A stretch of DNA of 64,000 bases from Scandinavium goeteborgense (GTDB lineage Bacteria; Pseudomonadota; Gammaproteobacteria; Enterobacterales; Enterobacteriaceae), in assembly GCF_003935895.2 (NCBI RefSeq), contig NZ_CP054058.1, forward strand, positions 1 to 64,000. Direction: 5' to 3'. This document shows, one piece after another, positions 45,954 to 55,403 of this stretch. The position numbers and the translations under genes were made by a program. The notes under the pieces are model-generated. The model saw only the letters and a list, made by a program, of their open reading frames with translations. It was not told the origin of the DNA and ran no database searches. Each line of letters starts with the position of its first letter. Position 1 is the first letter of the stretch.

Positions 45954-47089
45954 CAGCGCGGCCATGTATTGATGTAACGGACGGTTTCGGTGAGATCGTG
46001 AACACCGGTAATGGTCGGAACCAGCTGGGAGACGACACGGTTCCATCGCACTAGCGGCGCGGTGGTGACGTAGACGATATCGTAGGGCTGCAGCTGAAAT
46101 TCGGTACTGAGCACCATGGCCGATGCATCTTTTGCATCAAGCTGATAAATGGTGGCAATTTTCCCGTCGGGCTCTTTGGCCTTCTGGCGAATAACAAAAA
46201 TCCCTGAAGCATCCGCCATATTTTGATTAATGCCGTTGGCGTTACCCAAGGCTTCCGCCAGCGTCATGCCGCTGCGATCCATCTTCAGCGTGCTCTGTTT
46301 GGCGACTTCGCCCATGACAAAAACTTTTAGGTCATCATTACGCGGAATGAAAAGGATATCGCCGGGATAGAGCAGATGATTTTGGGTGAGATCTCCGCGT
46401 TGCAGCAGGGCATAAAGCGAAATTTTGGTATCAGTACCGTTGTGGGTCAGCACCACGTTACGCCAGTCAGCATCGGTTGTGAGGCCGCCTGCCGTATTAA
46501 TCGCGTCCATGACGGTGAGAGGCACGTTGGTAATGGCCTGTTGGCCTGATTTTTCCACTTCGCCGGTGATGTACGCTTTCTGTGAGCGAAACGATGCCAC
46601 GCTGACATCCACCTGCGAGCTTTCGATAACGCTGTTCAAGCCTTGCGTGAGCGTCGTGCGGACCTCTTCCAGTGATTTCCCCACGACATGCACTTTGCCG
46701 AGGTAAGGATAGAAAATGGTACCGTCAGATTTAACCCAGTTCCCCGTATCACTGCCGCTACGATATTGGCCTGCCGGGGTGGTGAGTTCCGGGTGATCCC
46801 ACACGGTGACCATCAGGACATCACCAACGCCGATGCGATATTCATACTGGTTGATCAGTGTTTCGAGCGCAGGGTTGGGGCGTGAGGAGACAAGAGGCAG
46901 GCGCATTCGGTCAATGACCTGCGGTGTTAAAGGCATGACGCTGACCATCTTGTTGATGTCATCATCGATGCCCACCCCGACGCGTTTTTTGTTCGAGAGG
47001 TTGAGATTTTGTCCGGGGAAAAGCGTGCAGCTGGTGAGCAATGTGACAAGTAGTGCCACGGCAAAGGTGTTAAACCATGAGTTTTTCAT
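45953..47089 (-). CDS. gfcE: Wza/GfcE-type outer-membrane polysaccharide export lipoprotein
   Basis: Octameric outer-membrane channel for capsule/group 4 polysaccharide. The product is about 378 residues from ATG 47089 (MKNSWFN). It has a type II signal peptide with lipobox LLTSC (Cys21, Thr at +2, outer-membrane sorting). The PES domain carries the family-typical [30 protein letters not shown], then two SLBB domains ([67 protein letters not shown]) and a C-terminal amphipathic helix ([30 protein letters not shown]) that forms the membrane barrel. First gene of the export operon. Confidence 0.92.
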   Translation of the reverse strand: MKNSWFNTFAVALLVTLLTSCTLFPGQNLNLSNKKRVGVGIDDDINKMVSVMPLTPQVIDRMRLPLVSSRPNPALETLINQYEYRIGVGDVLMVTVWDHPELTTPAGQYRSGSDTGNWVKSDGTIFYPYLGKVHVVGKSLEEVRTTLTQGLNSVIESSQVDVSVASFRSQKAYITGEVEKSGQQAITNVPLTVMDAINTAGGLTTDADWRNVVLTHNGTDTKISLYALLQRGDLTQNHLLYPGDILFIPRNDDLKVFVMGEVAKQSTLKMDRSGMTLAEALGNANGINQNMADASGIFVIRQKAKEPDGKIATIYQLDAKDASAMVLSTEFQLQPYDIVYVTTAPLVRWNRVVSQLVPTITGVHDLTETVRYINTWPR

Positions 47090-47466
47090 TTGGCTCAATA
47101 AATAATAAGTTATATAGGATTTATACGTTCGATTAATGAAAACGGGCCTTCACAAAATAAGTCCACAGAACTTAATTAAAACAATTATCGTCTGAGTGAA
47201 TAACGGTATTTCAATTATGGGGAATACATCTCTTTATTTTATTGATATCGTGAATGTTTTTACCCTTCTAACGGTAGCGTTGAATAGCGTTTAGGGTCCA
47301 CTTAATAATATTGTAAGAAGACTTTCACAGCATCGTCCCGTTATCAGGGCCGGGGCTGTAAATGGCTTATCTCATAAAGTTATATCCAATCTTTTTTTAT
47401 TCTTTAATCATCGAATCTGTTTCTGGCAGGCTACTCTCATCACAACATCACATAAGAGAGCGGTCG
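47090..47466. promoter_or_regulatory. AT-rich divergent region between gfcE-like gene and sbp
   Basis: 377 bp. The part nearest the export genes (about 47095-47270) is visibly more AT-rich than its surroundings (AATAATAAG, CTTAATTAAAACAATTATC), consistent with an H-NS-silenced promoter. No JUMPstart/ops element was found in the orientation of the export genes. The part near sbp (47370-47440) is T/A-rich, where CysB sites would be expected; none is assigned. Confidence 0.5.
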
Positions 47467-48456
47467 ATGAACAAATTAGGCCTCGGGTTAACGCTTCTGC
47501 TGGCATCTGCTGGCGTTCTGGCAAAAGACATTCAGCTTCTGAACGTATCTTACGATCCCACACGCGAGCTGTACGACAACTACAACAAAGCCTTTAGCGC
47601 TTACTGGAAAAAACAAACCGGCGACAACGTGGTGATCCGCCAGTCGCATGGCGGTTCCGGTAAGCAGGCGACGTCAATCATCAACGGCATTGAGGCCGAT
47701 GTGGCGACCCTGGCGCTGGCCTATGACGTGGATGCCATCGCGGCCCGCGGTCGTATCGACAAAAACTGGATCAAACGCCTGCCGGATAACTCCGCGCCGT
47801 ACACCTCAACCATCGTGTTCCTGGTGCGCAAAGGCAACCCGAAACAAATTCACGACTGGAATGACCTGGTGAAACCGGGCTTGTCGGTGATAACCCCGAA
47901 CCCGAAAAGCTCTGGCGGCGCACGCTGGAACTATCTGGCGGCGTGGGGCTACGCCTTGCATCACAACAATAACGACCAGGCCAAAGCGCAGGACTTCGTG
48001 AAAGCGCTGTATAAGAATGTGGAAGTGCTGGACTCCGGCGCACGTGGCTCGACCAACACCTTCGTTGAACGTGGGATCGGCGACGTGCTGATCGCCTGGG
48101 AAAACGAAGCGCTGCTGGCGACCAATGAACTGGGCAAAGATAAATTCGAAATCGTCACCCCGAGCGAATCTATTCTGGCTGAGCCGACCGTTTCTGTGGT
48201 CGACAAAGTGGTGGATAAGAAAGGAACGCGCCCGGTTGCCGAGGCGTATCTGAAGTACCTGTATTCCCCGGAAGGCCAGGATATCGTGGCGAAAAACTAC
48301 TATCGTCCACGCGACCCGGCTGTGGCGAAAAAATACGAAGCCGAATTCCCGAAACTGAAGCTGTTTACCATCGACAAGGAATTTGGTGGTTGGGCAAAAG
48401 CGCAGAAAGATCACTTCTCTAACGGCGGGACGTTTGACCAAATCAGTCAGCGTTAA
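47467..48456 (+). CDS. sbp: Periplasmic sulfate-binding protein Sbp
   Basis: Binds sulfate (and thiosulfate) and delivers it to the CysUWA ABC importer. The 329-residue product starts at ATG 47467, preceded by GAGAG. It has a Sec signal peptide ([19 protein letters not shown], cleavage before KDIQLL). The ligand site segments [20 protein letters not shown] and [20 protein letters not shown] are intact. The E. coli upstream neighbour pfkA is absent; the export cluster lies there instead. Confidence 0.97.
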   Translation: MNKLGLGLTLLLASAGVLAKDIQLLNVSYDPTRELYDNYNKAFSAYWKKQTGDNVVIRQSHGGSGKQATSIINGIEADVATLALAYDVDAIAARGRIDKNWIKRLPDNSAPYTSTIVFLVRKGNPKQIHDWNDLVKPGLSVITPNPKSSGGARWNYLAAWGYALHHNNNDQAKAQDFVKALYKNVEVLDSGARGSTNTFVERGIGDVLIAWENEALLATNELGKDKFEIVTPSESILAEPTVSVVDKVVDKKGTRPVAEAYLKYLYSPEGQDIVAKNYYRPRDPAVAKKYEAEFPKLKLFTIDKEFGGWAKAQKDHFSNGGTFDQISQR

Positions 48457-48469
48457 CGGCGTTAACCAT

Positions 48470-48492
48470 AACGGCCCTTCGGGGCCGTTTTT
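48470..48492 (+). terminator. Terminator of sbp
   Basis: AACGGCCC-TTCG-GGGCCGTT with a stable UUCG tetraloop and T-run, 14 bp after the sbp stop. Confidence 0.93.
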
Positions 48493-48549
48493 CTTTGGTC
48501 ATCTTTTTGCGCTACCCTTTCGCTTCAGAGCTTTTACAGGGACCGAAAA

Positions 48550-49305
48550 ATGAAGCGCATCAAATATCTGGTTTTGACAGGCGTTATCGTGCTGGCCGGT
48601 GTGGCCGCAGGCGGCTGGTACTGGCTGCATGCCGGCAATCCGGACGCTTTACGCCATTTCGTTATCGACCAGTGCGTGCCTCATCAACAGCAGAGCCAGT
48701 CTCCGGCGCCGTGCGCGTCGGTGAACCTGAAAGGGGGCTATGTGTTGTTCAAGGACCGCAACGGCCCGTTGCAGTATCTGCTGATGCCGACGTACAGGAT
48801 AAACGGCACCGAAAGCCCGTTATTGCTGAATCCCCACACCCCTAACTTTTTCTGGCAGGCCTGGCAAAACCGTCAGGTAATGAGCGTTCGCCACGGTTCG
48901 CCAGTGCCGGATACCGCCGTGTCGTTGACCATAAACTCGCGTACCGGACGCACGCAGAATCATTTCCATATCCATATATCCTGCCTGCGGCCTGATGTTC
49001 GCGGGAAGCTGAATGACAGCATGGAGTCGATTAGCTCTCGCTGGCTGCCGCTGCCGGGTGGATTGCGCAATCATCAATATCTGGCCCGCCGCGTAACCGA
49101 GAATGAGCTGGTGCAGAAAAGTCCTTTCCTGATGCTGGCGGACGAAGTTCCGCAAGCGCGTGACCATATGGGCCGCTTCGCGTTGGCGATGGTGCAGCAG
49201 AGTGACGGGTCGTTTGTACTGCTGGCGACTGAGCGCGACCTGCTCACACTGAACCGGGCATTTGCCGAGGAAATTCAGGATCATCGCTGCGAAATCCTGA
49301 AATAA
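48550..49305 (+). CDS. cdh: CDP-diacylglycerol pyrophosphatase Cdh
   Basis: Membrane-anchored phosphodiesterase that cleaves CDP-diacylglycerol to CMP and phosphatidate. The 251-residue product has one N-terminal helix ([22 protein letters not shown]) facing the periplasm. The HIT-like catalytic motif is [15 protein letters not shown] near residues 137-151. The N-terminal 60 residues differ most from E. coli, while [20 protein letters not shown] and [27 protein letters not shown] are well kept. Follows sbp; convergent with tpiA. Confidence 0.94.
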   Translation: MKRIKYLVLTGVIVLAGVAAGGWYWLHAGNPDALRHFVIDQCVPHQQQSQSPAPCASVNLKGGYVLFKDRNGPLQYLLMPTYRINGTESPLLLNPHTPNFFWQAWQNRQVMSVRHGSPVPDTAVSLTINSRTGRTQNHFHIHISCLRPDVRGKLNDSMESISSRWLPLPGGLRNHQYLARRVTENELVQKSPFLMLADEVPQARDHMGRFALAMVQQSDGSFVLLATERDLLTLNRAFAEEIQDHRCEILK

Positions 49306-49359
49306 GCCCACCCTTTCTGGCGCTGGATTATCTGGGGTACCCGTTGCTCAGCAAGCAAT

Positions 49360-49390
49360 AAAAAAAGCCCGGTAGCATGCGCGACCGGGC
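49360..49390 (-). terminator. Terminator of tpiA
   Basis: On the minus strand GCCCGGT / ACCGGGC flanks CGCGCATGCT and is followed by seven T. It lies 22 bp beyond the tpiA stop. Confidence 0.92.
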
Positions 49391-49411
49391 CTGATTCGTT
49401 AGCGTGAAAAA

Positions 49412-50179
49412 TTACGCTTTTTTAGCGGCTTCAGCAGCTTTAACGATAACCGCGAAAGCGTCAGCTTTCAGGGATGCACCGCCAACCAGCGCGCCGTCGA
49501 TGTCCGGCTGGGTGAACAGTTCAGCGGCGTTAGCTGCGTTTACAGAACCGCCGTACTGAATGATAACTTGCTCAGCCACTTTTGCGTCTGCCTTAGCAAT
49601 GTGATCACGGATGAATTTGTGAACTGCCTGAGCCTGCGCTGGAGTTGCAGATTTGCCAGTACCGATTGCCCATACTGGTTCGTAAGCGATAACCACGCCT
49701 TCGAATGCTGCTGCGCCCTGAGTTTTCAGGACTGCGTCGATCTGACGTGCACAAACTTCTTCAGTTTTGCCCGCTTCGTTTTCTGCTTCGGTTTCACCGA
49801 TGCACAGAACCGGTACCAGACCCTGCTCTTTCAGCACGGCGAATTTCTTGGCGATCAGTTCGTCAGATTCTTTGTGGTAAGTACGACGCTCAGAGTGACC
49901 GATGATGATGTATTTTGCACCGATATCTTTCAGCATTTCCGCAGAGGTTTCACCCGTGAATGCGCCGGACAGGTTCAGGTCAACGTTCTGCGCGCCCACG
50001 ACGATGTGGCTGCCGCCAGCGGCACGAATAGCCAGGTCGAGGTACATTTCTGGTGGCGCGATAGCAACGCCACAACCGGTTACGCCACTCAGCTCTGTAC
50101 GCAGGTTAGCAACCAGCTCGTTCACCATGTGGCGGCTGCCGTTCAGTTTCCAGTTACCCATCACTAAAGGATGTCGCAT
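49412..50179 (-). CDS. tpiA: Triosephosphate isomerase
   Basis: Interconverts dihydroxyacetone phosphate and glyceraldehyde 3-phosphate, linking glycerol catabolism with glycolysis. The 255-residue product is the E. coli length, a (beta/alpha)8 barrel with Asn-Lys near residue 11 (GNWKLNG), catalytic His95 in [13 protein letters not shown], Glu167 in [14 protein letters not shown] (flexible loop 6) and phosphate-binding YGGSVN and GALVGGASL. Its metabolic partners glpF/K and glpX are in the same relocated block. Confidence 0.99.
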   Translation of the reverse strand: MRHPLVMGNWKLNGSRHMVNELVANLRTELSGVTGCGVAIAPPEMYLDLAIRAAGGSHIVVGAQNVDLNLSGAFTGETSAEMLKDIGAKYIIIGHSERRTYHKESDELIAKKFAVLKEQGLVPVLCIGETEAENEAGKTEEVCARQIDAVLKTQGAAAFEGVVIAYEPVWAIGTGKSATPAQAQAVHKFIRDHIAKADAKVAEQVIIQYGGSVNAANAAELFTQPDIDGALVGGASLKADAFAVIVKAAEAAKKA

Positions 50180-50288
50180 TTGAATTCTCCACGCTACTTA
50201 AGCGAATTAAGGAATATGGCCACCCCTCAGGGCAGCATGGTCTGTGAAACAGTATAGAGATTCGGCGCTGGAAAGGCTTTGCTTTTTG

Positions 50289-50888
50289 TCATTTATTGTT
50301 GCTTTCGAGCGTCTCAGATAGGGCCAGCTTAATCGGTTCAACAGCGAAGGTCAGTCCCTTTTCGCCGTTATCTGCCACCACATAGCGAAGCGCACCTTCA
50401 CTGCTGGTGTAGTAGCGTTTGTTCTTTCCGGCAGAGAGGAGTTTTTGCAGTTTTTGCAGGCTTTGCGCTTTGGTCATGGCCGGCGTGAAGACGCGCAAAA
50501 TCGCACCCATATATTCCAGCGCTTTCGCCTTGGCGGCCTTTTGTTCCGGGCCCTGGATTGGCAGCCAGGTTATCTGCATCGATTTAATCTTCAGCGTGCC
50601 GCGCTCGAGCGCTGTGGAGGCGTACAGATTTTCATTAATTTTGCTGGCGGCGCGCGTGAGGGTCATCTGATCGCGGCTGGTGGTGATGGAGTGGAATTCG
50701 TTCAGCGCCAGTGCCGGATTATCGGCGTTAAACTTCTCGCGAAACTGGCTAATGGACAGATCAAACGTCGGCGAACCCGAGAGCAGGTAAGGCGCGGTGG
50801 TGGATTCGCCCGTTTCAGCCGACAGCGCGTTTTGGCCTACAGCCAGCGCTGTAAGCCCAATCAAACACAAAGTCAGCCATTTCGTCAT
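50289..50888 (-). CDS. yiiQ: YiiQ, DUF1454 periplasmic protein
   Basis: Secreted protein of unknown function. The 199-residue product starts at ATG 50888, 5 nt after AGGTGG. It has a Sec signal peptide (MTKWLTLCLIGLTALAVGQNALS). The mature region contains PYLLSGSPTFDLSISQFREKFNADNPALALNEF and INENLYASTALERGTLKIKSMQITWLPIQGPEQKAAKAKA, the conserved core of the E. coli homologue. It lies 109 bp upstream of tpiA on the same strand. Confidence 0.92.
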   Translation of the reverse strand: MTKWLTLCLIGLTALAVGQNALSAETGESTTAPYLLSGSPTFDLSISQFREKFNADNPALALNEFHSITTSRDQMTLTRAASKINENLYASTALERGTLKIKSMQITWLPIQGPEQKAAKAKALEYMGAILRVFTPAMTKAQSLQKLQKLLSAGKNKRYYTSSEGALRYVVADNGEKGLTFAVEPIKLALSETLESNNK

Positions 50889-51003
50889 GTACACCACCTA
50901 AGTTTTTTTCCTGGGGATGATTAAAACGGTAAACCGCCCCGCTTGTCAAAAAGAGACTACTTCAGGGTAAACTACGCGGCATTACGATGATAAGGAATTT
51001 TCC

Positions 51004-51423
51004 ATGACCCTACAGCAGTGGTTATTTTCGATTAATGGGCGTATTGGACGCCGTGACTTCTGGATTTGGATTGGCATTTGGGTGCTGGCGATGGTTGTGC
51101 TGTTCACCCTCGCGGGCAGCGGTTTATTGAATCTGCAAACCGCTGCGTTTGCGCTGGTGTGCCTGCTGTGGCCGACGGCGGCGGTGACCGTTAAGCGCCT
51201 GCACGATCGGGGTAAATCAGGTATTTGGGCGCTGTTGATGATCCTCGCGTGGATGCTTCTCGCCGGAAACTGGGCGGTGCTGCCGGGCGTCTGGCAGTGG
51301 GGCGTGGGCCGCTTTATTCCGACCCTGATTATGGTGATGATGCTTATCGACCTGGGCGCGTTTGTGGGAACCCAGGGCGAAAATAAATATGGAAAAGAAA
51401 CGATTGCCGTTAAATACCGCTGA
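51004..51423 (+). CDS. yiiR: YiiR, DUF805 inner-membrane protein
   Basis: Small integral membrane protein of unknown function. The 139-residue product has about four hydrophobic helices and the family motifs FSINGRIGRRDFWIW at the N-terminus and VKRLHDRGKSG in the first cytosolic loop. Its stop codon abuts the last base of the convergent fpr with no intervening nucleotide. Confidence 0.92.
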   Translation: MTLQQWLFSINGRIGRRDFWIWIGIWVLAMVVLFTLAGSGLLNLQTAAFALVCLLWPTAAVTVKRLHDRGKSGIWALLMILAWMLLAGNWAVLPGVWQWGVGRFIPTLIMVMMLIDLGAFVGTQGENKYGKETIAVKYR

Positions 51424-52170
51424 TCACCAGTAGTGTTCGGCAGTCATATGGCCCGGCCGACGACGCAAATGTTTGGTCATCTGCCGGGAATCTTTCAGCA
51501 ACTGCTGGGTATCTCGCACCATCTGCGGGTTTCCGCACAGCATGACATGGCTGTTGTCGGTGGTCATCGTCAGGCCCACGGCCTCTTCCAGCGCTCCGCT
51601 TTCAATAAGCGCCGGCACGCGGCCGGTTAACGAGCCGGACACTTCCTCTCGGCTCACCACGGTGTGAATACGGAGTTTCCCTTCGTACTGTTTTTGCAGT
51701 TCCAGCATCAACGGTAAATAGCTTAAATCGTGGGCATAGCGTACCGCGTGCACCAGCACCAGGTTGTTAAAACGCTCCAGATTTTTCCCTTCCTGCAGAA
51801 TCGACAAGTACGGGCCGAGCGCCGTGCCGGTCGCCAGCATCCACAGCGTATCGCAGTCCGGGACTTCATCCAGTACAAAGAAACCCGCCGCTTCGCTGAC
51901 TAATTGCACTTCATCACCAGGTTTGAGCGCCGCCAGACGCGGACTGAGTTTGCCTTCCGGGACCGTCACCAGATAAAACTCGAGGTCAGGATTATTGGGA
52001 GCGTTGACGTAGGAATAGGCGCGCTGGACGCGCTCGCCGTCAATTTCCAGCCCAAGCTTGGTGAATTGTCCGGCCGTGAAGGGGTGAACGGGGGCATGAA
52101 CGGTGAGGCTGAACAGGGCGTCTGTCCAGTTCTCGACTTTGGTAACTTTACCTGTGACCCAATCCGCCAT
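51424..52170 (-). CDS. fpr: Ferredoxin/flavodoxin-NADP+ reductase Fpr
   Basis: FAD enzyme that passes electrons from NADPH to flavodoxin and ferredoxin, supporting biotin, methionine and radical-enzyme chemistry; SoxRS-inducible in E. coli. The 248-residue product has FAD-binding RAYSYVNAPNNPD near residue 50, NADP-binding LATGTALGPYLSIL near 112-125 and CGNPQMVRDTQQLL. The C-terminal Tyr-Trp stacks on FAD. It is 95 bp downstream of glpX, with a 9-bp hairpin (52223-52246) between. Confidence 0.98.
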   Translation of the reverse strand: MADWVTGKVTKVENWTDALFSLTVHAPVHPFTAGQFTKLGLEIDGERVQRAYSYVNAPNNPDLEFYLVTVPEGKLSPRLAALKPGDEVQLVSEAAGFFVLDEVPDCDTLWMLATGTALGPYLSILQEGKNLERFNNLVLVHAVRYAHDLSYLPLMLELQKQYEGKLRIHTVVSREEVSGSLTGRVPALIESGALEEAVGLTMTTDNSHVMLCGNPQMVRDTQQLLKDSRQMTKHLRRRPGHMTAEHYW

Positions 52171-52265
52171 GATCTTCTCCTCGCTACGTTGATAGTCCTA
52201 TCTTCGCTACCAGGAGGAAAGATTTCCAGCCCCGAAAGGCTGGAAAGCTCTATTGATCAAATAAA

Positions 52266-53276
52266 TCAGAGGATGTGCAGCTGGATTTCCGGATCTTTAC
52301 GGTCGAGATAGTGAATCGACTGAATGCGGCGGATGGTGCGCGATTTGCCGCGGATCATCAGCGTTTCGGTGGTGGCGATATTGCCTTTGCGGGTAATGCC
52401 GTCCAACAGGTCGCCTTTAGTGATACCGGTGGCGGAGAAAATCACGTTGTCACTGCGGGCCATTTCGTCGAGGCGCAGCACTTTCCCGGCTTCGATACCC
52501 ATTGCCGCACAGCGCTCAAGCTCGTCTTCACCCATGCGGCGGTTTTCCGGCGAGTCACCTTTAACGTCATGGCGTGCCAACAGGCGGCCGTGCATATCGC
52601 CGTCAAGCGCACGGATAACGGCGGCAGAGATTACGCCTTCTGGCGCGCCGCCAATGCCGTACAGCACATCGACTTCGCTGTCCGGCATGCAGGTCAGAAT
52701 CGAGGCCGCCACGTCGCCATCAGGAATAGCAAAAACGCGCACGCCAAGCTTTTGCATATCAGCAATCACCCGATCATGGCGCGGTTTGGCAAGAATGGTT
52801 ACGGTCAACTCTGACAGTGGCTTATCCAGCGCCTTCGCCACATTACGTAAATTCTCTTCCAGCGGCAGATTGAGGTCGATAGCGCCCTTTGCGCCAGGAC
52901 CAACAATCAGCTTTTCCATGTACATATCGGGTGCATTCAGGAAGCAGCCTTTATCGCCCACCGCCAGCACGGCCAGCGCGTTCGCCTGGCCCATCGCGGT
53001 CATGCGGGTGCCTTCAATCGGGTCCACAGCGATATCGACCGCATCACCGCTGCCGGTGCCGACCTGCTCACCGATAAACAGCATTGGGGCTTCGTCAATT
53101 TCGCCTTCGCCAATCACGATGGTGCCGTCGATATTGACCTTGTTGAGCATGATGCGCATGGCATTCACGGCGGCACCGTCGGCGATATTTTTATCACCGC
53201 GACCCAGCCATTTGTAACCGGCAAGCGCGGCGGCCTCGGTTACACGCGAAAATTCGATGGCAAGTTCTCGTCTCAT
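52266..53276 (-). CDS. glpX: Fructose-1,6-bisphosphatase class II GlpX
   Basis: Mn2+-dependent FBPase of gluconeogenesis, known as the third gene of the E. coli glpFKX operon. The 336-residue product has the lithium-sensitive phosphatase motifs GEGEIDEAPMLFIGEQVG, DIAVDPIEGTRMTAMGQ and later YGIGGAPEGVISAAVIRALDGDMHGRL. Here it has no glpFK upstream: its start lies 45 bp after the recG stop on the same strand, with no intrinsic terminator between. It may be transcribed by read-through of the spoT-trmH-recG operon. Confidence 0.98.
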   Translation of the reverse strand: MRRELAIEFSRVTEAAALAGYKWLGRGDKNIADGAAVNAMRIMLNKVNIDGTIVIGEGEIDEAPMLFIGEQVGTGSGDAVDIAVDPIEGTRMTAMGQANALAVLAVGDKGCFLNAPDMYMEKLIVGPGAKGAIDLNLPLEENLRNVAKALDKPLSELTVTILAKPRHDRVIADMQKLGVRVFAIPDGDVAASILTCMPDSEVDVLYGIGGAPEGVISAAVIRALDGDMHGRLLARHDVKGDSPENRRMGEDELERCAAMGIEAGKVLRLDEMARSDNVIFSATGITKGDLLDGITRKGNIATTETLMIRGKSRTIRRIQSIHYLDRKDPEIQLHIL

Positions 53277-53321
53277 AACATACTCGTTTTGGAAGCTAAG
53301 AATGGCGCGCAGCCCGGAAGG

Positions 53322-55403
53322 CTACGCGTTGGAATAACGTTCAGTTTCAGGCATCCAGCGCTCAATTAATGCCAGCGCCTGCTCCGGATATTTGTCATGA
53401 ATATGACGCGCGATGCGCTGAACGTCTGGGATCATCGCCTGATCGCGCAGTAAGTCAGCCACTTTGAATTCGGCCGCACCGGTCTGACGGGTTCCGAGCA
53501 TTTCACCCGGCCCGCGGATTTCGAGATCTTTTTGCGCAATCACAAAGCCGTCGTTGCTGTCGCGTAAAACCTGCAGGCGTTTCTGCGCCGTTTTCGACAG
53601 CGGTGCTTTATAGAGTAGTACACAGTGAGAGGCGACCGCTCCGCGCCCAACACGGCCACGCAGCTGGTGCAGCTGCGCCAGGCCCAGACGCTCCGGGTTT
53701 TCGATAATCATCAGGCTGGCGTTTGGCACGTCCACCCCGACTTCAATCACCGTGGTGGCGATAAGCAACTGCAGCTCGCCCTGCTTGAAAGCCTGCATGA
53801 CCGCCTGCTTCTCAGCAGGCTTCATGCGGCCGTGAACGAGACCGATATTCAGCTCCGGCAGTGCAATTTTCAGCTCTTCCCAGGTGGCTTCTGCCGCCTG
53901 CGCTTCCAGTAAATCAGACTCTTCAATTAGCGTGCAGACCCAATACGCCTGCCGACCTTCCTGCATGCAGGCATTGCGTACGCGTTCGATAATTTCGTGG
54001 CGACGGGTATCCCCAATGGCGACCGTCGTGACGGGCGTACGACCCGGTGGCATTTCGTCGATAACCGAGGTGTCGAGATCGGCATAGGCGGTCATCGCCA
54101 GCGTGCGCGGAATAGGTGTGGCGGTCATGATCAGCTGATGCGGATGGAACCCCTGCTGCTGACCTTTTTCCCACAGCGCCAGTCGCTGATGAACGCCGAA
54201 GCGGTGCTGTTCGTCGATAATAACCAGCGCCAGCCCATTAAACTGAACCTGCTCCTGGAAAATAGCGTGGGTGCCGACCACCATCTGTACCTGACCGCTG
54301 GCAATCGCTTCCTGCTGTGCCAGACGTGCTTTGCCTTTTTGCTTGCCCGCCAGCCAGCCCACTTCAATGCCCAACGGTGCAAACCAGTTGCGGAAGTTGG
54401 TGGCGTGCTGCTCGGCTAACAGTTCTGTGGGTGCCATCAGCCCGACCTGTTTGCCGTTGGCGATCGCCCTTAACGCGGCGAGGGCGGCGACCAGCGTTTT
54501 CCCGGAGCCGACGTCGCCCTGAACGAGGCGCATCATCGGGATATCCTGGGCCAAATCTTTTTCGATTTCAGCGACGACGCGGGCCTGAGCCCCCGTTGGC
54601 TTAAACGGCAGGGCGGCGAGCAGACCATTCTTCAGCTCGTCCTTAGGACCCAGCGGTTCGGCGTGATAACGCTGCGCGCCCGCACGAAGGGCGAGCATGC
54701 TCAGGTTATGCGCCAACAGCTCTTCCATAATCAGACGGCGCTGGGCCGGATGCTGACCGCTTTCTAAATCAGTCAATTGCAACGACGGCGGTGGGCGGTG
54801 CAGGGTGCGCAATGCTTCCGGCAGGCTCATCAAACCCTGTGCCAGTTCAGGCGGCAGCAGTTCGGCGATGGCGCAGGTATCAAGTAAATCCAGCGCCTGG
54901 TCGGTCAGTTTACGCAGCGTAGCCTGGCGCACACCTTCGGTAGTCGGATAGACCGGCGTGAGCGTTTCTTGCAGCTCCGGCTCGCTCATATCACCTTGCA
55001 CGCGGTATTCCGGGTGGATCATCTCCGCGCCGTACTTCCCACGCTTCGCTTCGCCGTAGGCCAGCACGCGGCGACCGGTGGCGAGACTGTTTTTCATCGC
55101 CGCGTTGAAGTTGAAAAAACGCATGGTGAGGATGCCGGTGCCGTCGCTTATCTGGCAGGTCATCATTCGGCGACCGCCGAAGGTGATATTGCTGTTGAGT
55201 ACTTCGCCTTCCACCGTGGCGTAGATGCCGGGCAGCAGGTCATTGATAGGGTAAAGTTGGGTTCGGTCTTCGTAACGCAGCGGCAAATGCAGGAGCAAAT
55301 CCTGCACGTTATGCAGGCCAATCTTCGCCAGTTTGCTGGTCTGCGCTGCGCCGACACCCGTGAGTGCACTTAATGGGACGGCATCCAGCAGACGGCCTTT
55401 CAT
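53322..55403 (-). CDS. recG: ATP-dependent DNA helicase RecG
   Basis: Fork-regressing and Holliday-junction/R-loop helicase. The 693-residue product has an N-terminal OB-fold wedge domain (about 60-155), Walker A GDVGSGKT near residue 295, DEQH box IDEQHRFGVHQR near 400 and helicase motif VI QLRGRVGRG near 600. Its ATG directly follows the TAA of trmH (GAG-TAA-ATG). The AAGGATGAAGAG just upstream, supplied by an ERIC-type repeat, is its only evident ribosome-binding sequence. In E. coli the downstream neighbour is convergent gltS; here it is co-directional glpX. Confidence 0.98.
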   Translation of the reverse strand: MKGRLLDAVPLSALTGVGAAQTSKLAKIGLHNVQDLLLHLPLRYEDRTQLYPINDLLPGIYATVEGEVLNSNITFGGRRMMTCQISDGTGILTMRFFNFNAAMKNSLATGRRVLAYGEAKRGKYGAEMIHPEYRVQGDMSEPELQETLTPVYPTTEGVRQATLRKLTDQALDLLDTCAIAELLPPELAQGLMSLPEALRTLHRPPPSLQLTDLESGQHPAQRRLIMEELLAHNLSMLALRAGAQRYHAEPLGPKDELKNGLLAALPFKPTGAQARVVAEIEKDLAQDIPMMRLVQGDVGSGKTLVAALAALRAIANGKQVGLMAPTELLAEQHATNFRNWFAPLGIEVGWLAGKQKGKARLAQQEAIASGQVQMVVGTHAIFQEQVQFNGLALVIIDEQHRFGVHQRLALWEKGQQQGFHPHQLIMTATPIPRTLAMTAYADLDTSVIDEMPPGRTPVTTVAIGDTRRHEIIERVRNACMQEGRQAYWVCTLIEESDLLEAQAAEATWEELKIALPELNIGLVHGRMKPAEKQAVMQAFKQGELQLLIATTVIEVGVDVPNASLMIIENPERLGLAQLHQLRGRVGRGAVASHCVLLYKAPLSKTAQKRLQVLRDSNDGFVIAQKDLEIRGPGEMLGTRQTGAAEFKVADLLRDQAMIPDVQRIARHIHDKYPEQALALIERWMPETERYSNA

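Noticed and set aside
47271-47282. GGTAGCGT sequence resembling the ops/JUMPstart element near the export genes
   Set aside because: It is on the plus strand, pointing away from the gfcE-etp-etk operon, and the rest of JUMPstart is missing. RfaH control is not supported.
52324-53217. 297-codon frame antisense to glpX
   Set aside because: Ser/Pro/Arg-rich low-complexity product typical of a shadow frame; glpX is full length on the other strand.
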